From contig CALXHS010000121.1 of assembly GCA_944388165.1 (NCBI GenBank), forward strand, positions 1 through 40,897: a stretch of 40,897 bases of DNA, read 5' to 3'. Both the position numbers and the translations under genes were made by a program. The notes below the pieces were generated by a model. It did no database searches. It had not been told where the DNA came from and was given only the letters and a program-made list of their open reading frames with translations. This document shows positions 17,340-24,919 of the stretch, piece after piece. Each line of letters starts with the position of its first letter. The first letter of the stretch is position 1. The DNA comes from an uncultured Gemmiger sp. (lineage in GTDB: Bacteria; Bacillota; Clostridia; Oscillospirales; Ruminococcaceae).

Positions 17340-18295
17340 ACGGCCTGATAGCGGGAATGCTGATGTGTATGTGTGTGCTTTTCAGCGGCTGCGGGCAGAC
17401 GTCTCTTTTATCCCAGCGGGAGATCGTTCATGCTGTGTTTTTTCAGAAAAACGGAGAGGAAAACACAGCACTCCTTCTTCTGGCAGATCAGCCGAAAGAG
17501 CAGGAAGGAGAAACTGACGGATACAAAACGGCGGTGGGGACGGGTCAAACCCCTGCCCGGGCGTTGGAACAGGCAGAAAGAAGCCTGGACGGTCAAGTTT
17601 TTTATGGGTTGATGGATATGGCTGTTTTGCCCTTGGAAGGCGATTGGCAAAGTACCGTTGAACTGGGCAGGCTGCTGTATGAAAAAGCTCAACCTGCCCC
17701 GCAAATCACCCTGTTCCTGATGGAAAGCAGGACACAAAAGAAATTGACCGAAGGAGCCGCTGCTTTGTATGAGGGCATGGAAAACGCCATAAACAAATAC
17801 GGTCTGTGCAATGGGCTGCAACTTATGTTTTCCGCACAAAATGAATGTGCCCTGCCGGTATGGCAGGGCACAGAATATGGTTTTGCGTTTTTGCAGAAGG
17901 ATCGTCCCAATACAGTGCTGAAGGATACGTTACCCGCCCAGATGGCAGCAGTGCTTTGCGGGCAGGCCAACCGGATAGACTGCTGCTTTTCTCAAGGTAC
18001 GGCCTCCGTACAGGGAAAAGCCATGGTCCAGCATCGGGTCCAGGAACAGGGAAACGCCGAATTGTATCTGACACTGGACGCTCCCGACCTGCAGGAACTG
18101 GGAATAACCCGGCGCAGCGAAGAGCAGCTGGAACAAATTCTGCGGGAAGAACTGGGGCAAGCCTTTGAGCAGATTACAACCGACTGCTGCGTTCCGGGAT
18201 TTGATCCGCTGCGCATGGGGGTGTGGGTCTGGGCTGCCCGCGGCCAGACAGATGAGCTTCCGCCGCTGAGCCTGGAAGTCAGCTTTGAGTCGTAA
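17315..18295 (+). CDS. Spore germination lipoprotein (Ger(x)C type)
   Basis: This 326-residue protein has a lipoprotein signal peptide with lipobox LFSGC and lipidated Cys26, followed by QREIVHAVFFQKNGEEN and a region rich in alpha/beta segments, as in Ger(x)C proteins. It is a little shorter than the usual 370-400 residues. The start is GTG, supported by a strong RBS (GGGAGGT) about 8 bases upstream and by the signal peptide that follows. It begins inside the permease gene and ends 3 bases from the convergent DHHW gene, with no terminator seen between. It should be the membrane-anchored C subunit of the receptor. Confidence 0.85.
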   Translation: MAAGRKGINGLIAGMLMCMCVLFSGCGQTSLLSQREIVHAVFFQKNGEENTALLLLADQPKEQEGETDGYKTAVGTGQTPARALEQAERSLDGQVFYGLMDMAVLPLEGDWQSTVELGRLLYEKAQPAPQITLFLMESRTQKKLTEGAAALYEGMENAINKYGLCNGLQLMFSAQNECALPVWQGTEYGFAFLQKDRPNTVLKDTLPAQMAAVLCGQANRIDCCFSQGTASVQGKAMVQHRVQEQGNAELYLTLDAPDLQELGITRRSEEQLEQILREELGQAFEQITTDCCVPGFDPLRMGVWVWAARGQTDELPPLSLEVSFES

Positions 18296-18298
18296 GAG

Positions 18299-19498
18299 TC
18301 AGCCTTCCTCGGTGGTCAGGGTGGTGGGGCGGTCGAGATAGACCACACGCTTGTCCGAAATAAAGGTCTGGAAGTTGTACAGGACCAATACTTCATCATA
18401 GCCTTCGGACTCAATGGTGGTATCCAGACCGTAAGAGAAGTTGCGCAGGTCAACCACGCCGATTTTGGCATAGTTGGCGGTCAGGAAGGGAACAAAGCAG
18501 TTGGCATAGCTGTCCTTGACCACCAGAATACTTCCTTCGCCGTTGCCTTCAATCACCGAATAGCCGTTGTTTCCGTCCAGGAAAGCGGCGTACTTATCGC
18601 GGGTTTTCAGCTTTTCGGTATTGACCATCTTCTCGGTGACACGCTCGGTATACTGCGTTTCCCCGTTGATGTCGTAAATGGTCATGGGATTGTCCAGGGG
18701 ATAATAGGTGATGGTATCCGGCTGCACGTCCCAACGGCGGGCGGCAGAGTAATGGGTGCCGTAGAAGTCAGGCACGGCCACCGCTTCGTGACTGGCAAGA
18801 TCAAAGGGCGTCAAACCTTTGAGAGCACAGAACTGCTCATAGGCGAGGTAAGCGCCTTCGGTGGTCCAGTGATGATCGGTCTTGTAATACAGATACCGGT
18901 CCTTTTCCTGGGTGAAGACTTCACGCAGATCAATCACGTCGGCAGCGGCGGACACTTGCGCAAAGATATCATCCAGCATGGCGTTTTCATCAGCCATAGG
19001 GGCACCCAAAGGCAGCATTTCGGGATAGATCACACTGGCGGAGGGGGCCAGCAGGAAGGTGACCTTTCCGGGATGCCGGGACGCAAAGTTGATTACGGCA
19101 TCCAGATTTTTGTCCAGCTGGGTCTGGCTGCTGGCGGGAATATCAAACAGCTTGGTAAACATCCAGCCGTCTTTCCCCAGCAGGATGTCGCTTTCCTCTA
19201 CCTTGGCAAGTGCCAGGCTGTTGAAGCCGCTTTCCAGGTCGATCCAGCCGTCGCGGAACGCGATCTGATCCTGCATATAGGTGCCGAAATCCTGGAACCA
19301 GCTGCCGTCCAGCAGCGTCTTGGCGGATGGAGCGGGAAGCTGTGCCAGCTTGCGGGTTTCCAGGTCGGACATTTCCCGCTTGGGCCAGAATAGATTCAGA
19401 ATCGAGAAACCAGCCACCATCAGGATGAACAGAACTGCCAGTGAACCGGAGCGTGCCCCGGGTTCCCGCCCGGCTTTGCGATGAATATAGCGAGACAT
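18299..19498 (-). CDS. DHHW-family (AlgX/AlgJ-like) acyltransfer protein
   Basis: This 399-residue protein has a cytoplasmic basic N-terminus, one membrane anchor (about residues 20-40) and an extracytoplasmic SGNH-like domain. The signature YYKTDHHWTTEGAYLAYEQF carries the Asp and His pair, and VVKDSYANCFVPFL near the C-terminus holds the presumed catalytic Ser. Proteins of this kind work with MBOAT acyltransferases to O-acetylate extracellular polymers, as AlgJ/AlgX do with AlgI. It is 15 bases after the MBOAT gene on the same strand, with a strong RBS (AAAGGAGGTG). The acceptor polymer (secondary wall polymer, peptidoglycan or exopolysaccharide) is not known. Confidence 0.9.
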   Translation of the reverse strand: MSRYIHRKAGREPGARSGSLAVLFILMVAGFSILNLFWPKREMSDLETRKLAQLPAPSAKTLLDGSWFQDFGTYMQDQIAFRDGWIDLESGFNSLALAKVEESDILLGKDGWMFTKLFDIPASSQTQLDKNLDAVINFASRHPGKVTFLLAPSASVIYPEMLPLGAPMADENAMLDDIFAQVSAAADVIDLREVFTQEKDRYLYYKTDHHWTTEGAYLAYEQFCALKGLTPFDLASHEAVAVPDFYGTHYSAARRWDVQPDTITYYPLDNPMTIYDINGETQYTERVTEKMVNTEKLKTRDKYAAFLDGNNGYSVIEGNGEGSILVVKDSYANCFVPFLTANYAKIGVVDLRNFSYGLDTTIESEGYDEVLVLYNFQTFISDKRVVYLDRPTTLTTEEG

Positions 19499-19513
19499 AC
19501 AGGCACACCTCCT

Positions 19514-20914
19514 TTAAAAATCAGCATACAAGGCAGCGGAGCCGGTGGCACCCACCACGAAGGCAACACACAAAACGGAAACTGCTGCAAAAATCACCAG
19601 CCGCAGGGGCAGAATCCGCTTGGTCTTGTTCCACAGCCAGGACGGCAAGGGGGTGGAGCACAGGCAGCCCAACACCAGCAGAACGCCGTAATTACGGACA
19701 AAGTACAGGGCAGAAACGCCGCCCTGAGGAATGAACATCCGGTTCATCAGCAGGCCCAGGGGCGCGCCTGCCGCGTTGGCGGTAAAGATGCCCCAGCCCA
19801 GTACCACAAAGAACAGGGTGTAAATGTGGGGCCAGATGCGACCTTTCTTCAGATGTTTGAGAAGGAAGTTTTTCTCAATAACCAGCAGAATAAAGTAATA
19901 CAGACCCCAGCAGATAAAGTTCCAGTTGGCGCCATGCCACAGACCGGTCAGAGCCCAGACGGCCAGCATGTTCAGGATCTGACGGGCTGCGCCGCGGCGG
20001 TTGCCGCCCAGAGGAATATAGATGTAATCCCGGAACCACTGGGACAGGGTGATATGCCAGCGGCGCCAGAATTCGGTGATGCTGGCGGAGATATAGGGCA
20101 GGTTGAAGTTGGCCGGACACTCGAAGCCCATCATTAGGCTCAAGCCATTGCTCATTTCAGAATACCCTGCAAAGTCGAAATACAACTGCAGGGAATAGGC
20201 CAGCACGCCCAGCCAGACCAGCGGGGTGCTGGCATTGGCAAGACCGATACCGTCTGTGGCGGAGATGATATCCTGCCAGAGAGCGCCGATGGAGTCAGCC
20301 AGAATGACCTTTTTGGCCAGGCCAAACACAAACATCACGGCACCATCTTCAAACATGCGAAGGGAGCAGCGGCCGGATGTTTTGTGCAGAGCGGGGGCCA
20401 GTTCCCGGTAACGCACGATAGGCCCTACGATCAGCTGCGGATACAGGATCACATAGGTGGCAAAGGTGACGGGGTTGCGCTCAGCCTCGGATTTATGGGT
20501 GTACACGTCCGCGATGTAGCTGATCAGCTTGAAGGAGTAATAGCTGATGCCGAGAGGGAGTACATCCAGGAAGGACAGAGAAGAAAGTCCCGCGCCGGAA
20601 ATCTGGTTGATGGTGTCGATGAGGAAATTGGTGTACTTGAAAAACACCAGGGCCGCTGCACTCAGCACAACAGCGGCAATCAGAGCGGCACGGCGCACGC
20701 CCGGGGCACGGCTTTTCTGAATAAGCAGACCTGCTATGTAGTTGACCGCAATCAGCGCAAAAATCAGCGGCAGCCAGGTAATACCGCCCCAGCAGTAGAA
20801 CAGGATGCTTTCCAGCAAAAGGACCGCGTTTTTTGCACGGCCTGGGACCAGATAATACAACCCCAAAGCCAGCGGCATAAAGCAAAACAGGAACACCACA
20901 CTGTTGAATAACAA
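19514..20914 (-). CDS. MBOAT-family O-acyltransferase (AlgI/DltB-like)
   Basis: This 466-residue protein has about eleven membrane segments and the MBOAT signatures: WRRWHITLSQWFRDYIYIPL, GGNRRG and the catalytic His of ALTGLWHGANWNF. It should pass an acyl group, probably acetyl, across the membrane to the DHHW partner. The start codon is TTG at 20914. It is well supported, because AAGGAGG lies 9 bases upstream and the resulting MLFNS is the usual beginning of this family. It lies between a DUF4358 lipoprotein gene and the DHHW gene, a grouping typical of Clostridia. A structured hairpin element precedes it. Confidence 0.94.
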   Translation of the reverse strand: MLFNSVVFLFCFMPLALGLYYLVPGRAKNAVLLLESILFYCWGGITWLPLIFALIAVNYIAGLLIQKSRAPGVRRAALIAAVVLSAAALVFFKYTNFLIDTINQISGAGLSSLSFLDVLPLGISYYSFKLISYIADVYTHKSEAERNPVTFATYVILYPQLIVGPIVRYRELAPALHKTSGRCSLRMFEDGAVMFVFGLAKKVILADSIGALWQDIISATDGIGLANASTPLVWLGVLAYSLQLYFDFAGYSEMSNGLSLMMGFECPANFNLPYISASITEFWRRWHITLSQWFRDYIYIPLGGNRRGAARQILNMLAVWALTGLWHGANWNFICWGLYYFILLVIEKNFLLKHLKKGRIWPHIYTLFFVVLGWGIFTANAAGAPLGLLMNRMFIPQGGVSALYFVRNYGVLLVLGCLCSTPLPSWLWNKTKRILPLRLVIFAAVSVLCVAFVVGATGSAALYADF

Positions 20915-20939
20915 GGGGCACTCCCTCCTTCCTCAAACC

Positions 20940-21025
20940 AAAAAATGCGGCAGGTCGTTGACCCGGTACGCCCCGGCCTCTGCCAGGAGCAGAAGCCGGT
21001 AGGGCGCAGGGACAGCGGCCTGCCG
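20940..21025 (-). terminator. Nested hairpin with T-run, possible attenuator inside the operon
   Basis: On the minus strand, arms at 21019-21025 and 20948-20954 (CGGCAGG / CCTGCCG) enclose an inner stem of 11 positions with one mismatch (20973-20983 with 20989-20999). The outer stem is followed by CA and six T. It lies between the DUF4358 gene and the MBOAT gene and could end most transcripts after the lipoprotein gene. A 33-codon reading frame (21034 down to 20933) spans the same bases; I do not call it a gene. Confidence 0.55.
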
Positions 21026-21052
21026 TTTTGTCATTGCATCAATCCAGCCGGA

Positions 21053-21634
21053 TCAGGCAAGCGCGCTCTCGATGGCAGCGTCGATGTCCGCATAATCCGG
21101 GCCGTTAACGCCGGCAATCACCATCACGACGAAGTCGCCGCTCACGACGATGCGGGCATCCTGTGCCTTGGCAACCTTATCGGCAAATTCGGCATACAGG
21201 TTGCTGCTGGCGGTTTCCTTGTAGGCTTCCAGTTCGGTCTTCACAGCATCCGCGCAGCCGCTCTTGGCCTGGATGGCCAGAACCAGAGAGCAGTCTGCCT
21301 GGTCGTTGGTCACATCACCCTTGAAAGCCAGGATGTTATCCATGGTCAGGCCCAGTTCGTTTTCCAGAGAGAAGTCGTCCAGAGCACGGGGATTAGCGAT
21401 TTCATTGACGGCTTCCAGAGAAGAAACAATGGACTCCAACTTGGCAGTGTCGGCTTCACCGGTGGTCTCTTCGGTCTGGCTCTCTTCAGCGGAAGAAGAG
21501 GTGTCACTAGTGGAGGTCTCAGAAGAGGTGGTGTTGGATTCACTCTGGCTGCTTTCGGAAGAAGAGCCGGTGCAGGCGGCCAGCAGGCTGGTCATCAGCA
21601 CAGCGGCGCACAGAACAGCAATCAGTTTTTTCAT
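21053..21634 (-). CDS. DUF4358 domain lipoprotein
   Basis: This 193-residue protein has a lipoprotein signal peptide (MKKLIAVLCAAVLMTSLLAAC, lipidated Cys near residue 21), a low-complexity Ser/Glu/Thr linker (about residues 22-60) and a DUF4358 domain with NPRALDDFSLENELGL and ARIVVSGDFVVMVIAG. The ATG at 21634 has AAAGGAG at good spacing and begins at the signal peptide. DUF4358 genes often sit next to MBOAT and DHHW genes, so an accessory role in cell-surface acylation is inferred; no activity is known. A -10-like TATACT lies at 21673-21678 (minus strand) but without a convincing -35. Confidence 0.85.
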   Translation of the reverse strand: MKKLIAVLCAAVLMTSLLAACTGSSSESSQSESNTTSSETSTSDTSSSAEESQTEETTGEADTAKLESIVSSLEAVNEIANPRALDDFSLENELGLTMDNILAFKGDVTNDQADCSLVLAIQAKSGCADAVKTELEAYKETASSNLYAEFADKVAKAQDARIVVSGDFVVMVIAGVNGPDYADIDAAIESALA

Positions 21635-21841
21635 GGTGATTCTCCTTTTTGATTCTCCCTTATTATAAGGGGAGTATAGCACATTTCAGCGCCGGTTTAT
21701 ACAACCCGCGCACAGCCGGTACTGAGTACGGCTGCATGCTAATAGGATACACCATTCACGGCAGTTTTTCAAGGCCTGCAAAAGGGCGTTCCCTGTTGAT
21801 CTTTGTAAATTTTTGCCACCAATTCCCGGCTTTGGGCGGGG

Positions 21842-21871
21842 TTGACAAGCAAGGGCTTTTCGCCGTACACT
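21842..21871 (+). promoter_or_regulatory. Sigma-A promoter of the Gx transporter gene
   Basis: A perfect TTGACA (21842-21847) is followed after 18 bases by TACACT (21866-21871). The ATG of the gene lies 30 bases further on. The 170 bases before it hold an imperfect inverted repeat (21713-21723 with 21725-21734) and no gene. Confidence 0.7.
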
Positions 21872-21901
21872 TACCTTGAAATCAAGGGAAGGACTTACGC
21901 G

Positions 21902-22441
21902 ATGCAAAGTCAAAAAGCAAAAATGGTGGCACGCCTGGGCATGCTGTTTGCTCTGGCTATGGCCCTCTCTTTTTTTGAATCGGTGATCACGCCTTTTTTG
22001 GGGCTGATGCCTGCCATGAAGTTGGGCCTTGCCAATATCGTTGTGATGTATGCACTGGTGTTTACCAGGCGGCGGTACGCCTTGATGCTGGTACTGCTGA
22101 AGGCGGCATTTACCTTTTTAGTAAGAGGAGCCACGGCAGGCTTTCTTTCCTTGTGCGGGGGAAGTCTTTCCTGGCTGGTGATGTGCGCTCTGCTTAGCCT
22201 GCCTTTCCCGGTGACAGGGTACATCTTTTCGGTGTGTGGGGCTCTGGCGCATAACATCGGTCAGCTGGCAGGGGCTTCGGTGATTTTGAGCAGTGCTTTG
22301 GCCTTGGGGTATGCTCCTGTACTCCTGGCGGTGGGATTGGCGGTAGGAAGTCTGACCTGGTGGGTGGCACGGGGTGTTTTCCCGGCGCTGAAGCGCTTTT
22401 CCTTGGAGGAAAAAGGAAATGACAACAAAATTTTATTTTAA
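21902..22441 (+). CDS. Gx transporter family membrane protein (heptaprenyl diphosphate synthase component I-like)
   Basis: This 179-residue protein has about five to six membrane segments and the family's features: an early FFESVITPF, MPAMKLGLANIVVMYAL, then FLVRGATAGFLSLCGGSLSW. Pfam names the family after heptaprenyl diphosphate synthase component I, but an S-component-like transporter role is now thought more likely; neither is shown here. The frame is open further upstream, but the ATG at 21902 follows AAGGGAAGGA and begins the conserved region. It is the only gene between its promoter and the rubrerythrin promoter region. Confidence 0.85.
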   Translation: MQSQKAKMVARLGMLFALAMALSFFESVITPFLGLMPAMKLGLANIVVMYALVFTRRRYALMLVLLKAAFTFLVRGATAGFLSLCGGSLSWLVMCALLSLPFPVTGYIFSVCGALAHNIGQLAGASVILSSALALGYAPVLLAVGLAVGSLTWWVARGVFPALKRFSLEEKGNDNKILF

Positions 22442-22454
22442 GATTTTGTCTTAA
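22438..22454. promoter_or_regulatory. Operator-like inverted repeat upstream of the rubrerythrin promoter
   Basis: TTAAGA (22438-22443) and TCTTAA (22449-22454) form a perfect inverted repeat around five bases. It overlaps the stop codon of the Gx gene and ends 15 bases before the -35 box. The same TGTCTTAA half is repeated at 22519-22526 and at 24468-24475. The binding factor is not known. Confidence 0.45.
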
Positions 22455-22469
22455 ACCTTCGCTGGGCTA

Positions 22470-22498
22470 TTGACATCTATAATTTGTTGTGCTATTAT
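22470..22498 (+). promoter_or_regulatory. Sigma-A promoter of reverse rubrerythrin
   Basis: TTGACA at 22470-22475 and TATTAT at 22493-22498 are separated by exactly 17 bases. The predicted start, near 22505, falls inside the left arm of an inverted repeat. Confidence 0.9.
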
Positions 22499-22502
22499 AT
22501 AG

Positions 22503-22526
22503 TTAAGGCACAAGACTGTGTCTTAA
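22503..22526. promoter_or_regulatory. Operator-like inverted repeat over the rubrerythrin start site
   Basis: TTAAGGCACA (22503-22512) and TGTGTCTTAA (22517-22526) are complementary at nine of ten positions around AGAC. It begins 4 bases after the -10 box, a usual place for a repressor site; in RNA the mismatch becomes a G-U pair and a 10-bp hairpin could form. A peroxide or oxygen regulator is plausible from the target gene, but the sequence is not the standard PerR box. Confidence 0.55.
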
Positions 22527-22565
22527 AAAAGTGATTCAACCAAATTTGATTCGGAGGTAATAAAC

Positions 22566-23102
22566 ATGGCTAAATACGTTTGCACTGTGTGCGGCTACAT
22601 CGCGGAAGGCTCCATCCCGGAATTCTGCCCGGTCTGCAAGGCTCCCGCTTCCAAGTTCATCGAGAAGAAGGACAACACCTATGTCACCGAGCATGTGGTC
22701 GGCATTGCCAAAGATGCTCCGGAAGACATCATCCAGGGCCTGCGTGAGAACTTCAACGGCGAGTGCAGCGAAGTCGGCATGTACCTGGCCATGAGCCGCG
22801 TGGCTGACCGTGAAGGTTATCCCGAGATCGCCGAAGCCTGGAAGCGCTATGCCTTCGAAGAGGCTGAGCATGCTTCCAAGTTCGCTGAACTGCTGGGCGA
22901 AGTTCTGACCGACAGCACCCAGAAGAACCTGCAGATGCGTGTTGACGCCGAGTGCGGCGCCTGCGCCGGCAAGATGGACCTGGCCAAGAAGGCCAAGGAG
23001 CTGAACCTGGACGCCATCCATGACACCGTTCATGAAATGGCCAAGGACGAAGCCCGCCATGGCCGCGGCATGCAGGGCCTGCTGGACCGTTACTTCAAGT
23101 AA
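22566..23102 (+). CDS. Reverse rubrerythrin (peroxide reductase)
   Basis: This 178-residue protein has the reverse domain order: a rubredoxin-like iron site first (Cys6, Cys9, Cys21 and Cys24, in YVCTVCGY and EFCPVCKAP), then a ferritin-like diiron four-helix domain with [30 protein letters not shown] and KDEARHG, which carry the Glu and His iron ligands. In Clostridium this type moves electrons from NADH-dependent partners to hydrogen peroxide and oxygen. It is a single-gene unit with a strong promoter, RBS (CGGAGGT) and terminator. Its codon use favours abundant codons, consistent with high expression. Operator-like repeats flank its promoter. Confidence 0.95.
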   Translation: MAKYVCTVCGYIAEGSIPEFCPVCKAPASKFIEKKDNTYVTEHVVGIAKDAPEDIIQGLRENFNGECSEVGMYLAMSRVADREGYPEIAEAWKRYAFEEAEHASKFAELLGEVLTDSTQKNLQMRVDAECGACAGKMDLAKKAKELNLDAIHDTVHEMAKDEARHGRGMQGLLDRYFK

Positions 23103-23131
23103 TTTTCCGGCATTGCAATCATGCAATATCC

Positions 23132-23165
23132 GCCCCGGGGAGCCGCAGGCTCTCCGGGGCTTTTT
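23132..23165 (+). terminator. Terminator after rubrerythrin
   Basis: GCCCCGGGGAGCC (23132-23144) pairs with GGCTCTCCGGGGC (23148-23160) around GCA and is followed by TTTTT. It lies just before the promoter of tgt. Confidence 0.9.
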
Positions 23166-23171
23166 GTATGG

Positions 23172-23201
23172 TTGACAAAGCATGTTCCCCAACGATATAA
23201 T
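23172..23201 (+). promoter_or_regulatory. Sigma-A promoter of tgt
   Basis: Perfect TTGACA (23172-23177) and perfect TATAAT (23196-23201) boxes stand 18 bases apart. The predicted start is near 23208, about 80 bases before the start codon of tgt. Confidence 0.9.
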
Positions 23202-23290
23202 AAGAAAGCAATCGGCGATGTTGGAGAATTTCCGGCACCGCCTGTTTTTTCGCCCGGCTGTTCTCCGGGTACCAAGCAAAGGAGAAAACT

Positions 23291-24423
23291 ATGCCTTATC
23301 GTCTGATCCGTCAGGAGGGGCGGCCCGTCGCGGCGAATTCAAGACCGTGCACGGCACTGTGCAGACCCCCGCTTTCATGAACGTTGCCACTGCCGCGGCC
23401 ATCAAGGGCGGCCTGTCCGCCTTTGACCTTAAAGAGATCCGCGCCCAGGTCATGCTGTGCAACACCTACCACCTGCATCTGCGCCCCGGCGACAAGCTGG
23501 TGGCAGATATGGGGGGGCTGCACCGCTTCACCCGCTGGGATGGTCCCATCCTCACCGACAGCGGCGGATTCCAGGTGTTCAGCCTGGCCAAGCTGCGTCA
23601 CATCACCGAAGAAGGCGTGACATTCAACTCTCATCTGGATGGCCACAAGATTTTCATGGGACCGGAGGAGAGCATGCAGATCCAGGCAAACCTGGGTTCC
23701 ACCATTGCCATGGCCTTTGACGAATGCGTGGAGAATCCGGCTGAGCACGACTATGCCGCCGCCAGCTGTGCCCGGACCGCCCGTTGGCTGCTGCGCTGCA
23801 AGATTGAGCTGGACCGCCTGAAGCATGAAGGCAAGGCCGTGAACCCGGATCAGCTGCTGTTTGGCATCAACCAGGGGTGCACCTACAAGGATCTGCGTGT
23901 GGAGCACATGAAGCAGATCGCGGAGTATGATCTGGACGGCTATGCCATCGGCGGTTTGGCTGTGGGCGAGCCGGCGGAGGTCATGTATGACGTGATCTCT
24001 GCGGTGGAGCCCTATGCTCCCAAGGACAAGATCCGTTACCTGATGGGTGTTGGTACCCCGGGCAACATCATCGAGGCTGTGTACCGCGGCGTGGACCTGT
24101 TCGACTGCGTTATGCCCAGCCGCAATGCGCGACACGGACACCTGTTCACCTGGAACGGCATCATCAACATCAAGAACCTGAAGTACGAGCGGGACGAAAG
24201 CCCCATTGACCCGGAATGCGACTGCCCGGTCTGCCGCCACTTCAGCCGCTCTTATATCCGCCACCTGCAGAAGGCGGATGAGTTGTTAGGGATGCGCCTG
24301 GCGGTCATGCACAACCTGTATTTCTACAACCATCTGATGGAGCGCATCCGGGAGGAACTGGACAAGGGCACTTTCCAGCAGTTCCATGACAAATATGTCA
24401 AACTTCTTGATACAAGAATTTGA
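23291..24423 (+). CDS. tgt: Queuine/7-deaza-guanine tRNA-ribosyltransferase, apparent frameshift at residue 10
   Basis: The enzyme swaps guanine for the queuosine precursor at position 34 of tRNAs. The main frame shows DSGGFQVFSLAKLRHI (active-site Asp), GGLAVGEPAEVMYDVI, the nucleophile Asp in DLFDCVMPSRNARHG and the zinc ligands CDCPVC with a later His. The ATG at 23291 has a perfect RBS (AAAGGAG) and encodes MPYRLIRQEG, the normal N-terminus, but this frame stops at 23378. The rest (ARRGEFKTVHGTVQTP) lies in the -1 frame from 23323. One missing base near 23318-23324 (GG where GGG would restore the frame) explains this. Starts in the main frame upstream, at 23218 or 23182, lack an RBS and give an unrelated N-terminus. 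It could be a real mutation, a sequencing error or ribosomal slippage on GGGG. Confidence 0.85.
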
Positions 24424-24431
24424 TAAAACAC

Positions 24432-24460
24432 TTGCGCAATGGCGTTAAATTCGTTATAAT
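24432..24460 (+). promoter_or_regulatory. Sigma-A promoter of yajC
   Basis: TTGCGC (24432-24437) and perfect TATAAT (24455-24460) are 17 bases apart, so yajC can be transcribed apart from tgt. A TGTCTTAA motif (24468-24475) sits at the expected start site, the same half-site found around the rubrerythrin promoter. Confidence 0.8.
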
Positions 24461-24501
24461 CTTCTTATGTCTTAAAAACAGCAATAAGGAGCCATTTAAT
24501 T

Positions 24502-24852
24502 ATGATTCAGTTTTTGGAAACCACTGCCAGCACCGGCAATATTCTCCTGACGATGGTCCTGCCCATGGTCCTGGTCATCGGCTTTATGTACCTGATCATC
24601 TACGTTCCGCAGAAGCGTCAGGACAAGAAGGACGCTGCCATGCGCAACTCCATCGAGATCGGTGACGAAGTGACCACCATCGGCGGCATCATTGGCCATG
24701 TGGCGGCCATCAAGGACGACACCTTCGTTCTGGAGACCACCAGCGACCGCGTCAAGATCCGTTTCCGTCGTTCGGCCATTTCCTCGGTGGAAAAGCTGGA
24801 TATGGGCAACGGCAAGGATGATGCCAAGAAGGATTCTTCCGCCAAGAAATAA
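24502..24852 (+). CDS. yajC: Preprotein translocase subunit YajC
   Basis: This 116-residue protein has one N-terminal membrane span (about residues 12-34), then YVPQKRQDKKDAAMRNSIEI and the conserved core GDEVTTIGGIIGHVAAIKDD, followed by a charged C-terminus. YajC associates with SecDF and helps protein export; the matching secDF gene is at 11936-14260. It directly follows tgt, the common bacterial order. RBS (AAGGAG) and length are normal. Confidence 0.95.
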   Translation: MIQFLETTASTGNILLTMVLPMVLVIGFMYLIIYVPQKRQDKKDAAMRNSIEIGDEVTTIGGIIGHVAAIKDDTFVLETTSDRVKIRFRRSAISSVEKLDMGNGKDDAKKDSSAKK

Positions 24853-24875
24853 ACCGTTTCCAACGGTCACATAAC

Positions 24876-24917
24876 AAAACGCCCCCTTGCATAAGGTGTA
24901 ATGCAAGGGGGCGTTTT
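24876..24917 (+). terminator. Terminator after yajC, overlapping the next gene's RBS
   Basis: A 17-bp perfect stem (24876-24892 with 24901-24917) around an 8-base loop ends in TTTT. The 3-prime arm contains AAGGGGG, the only RBS candidate for the ATG at 24920, so read-through transcripts would hide that RBS. Confidence 0.85.
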
Positions 24918-24919
24918 GT

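Noticed and set aside
20933-21034. 33-codon small ORF on the minus strand
   Set aside because: It has only a weak RBS, overlaps a strong hairpin and could occur by chance, so it is reported as an observation and not as a gene.
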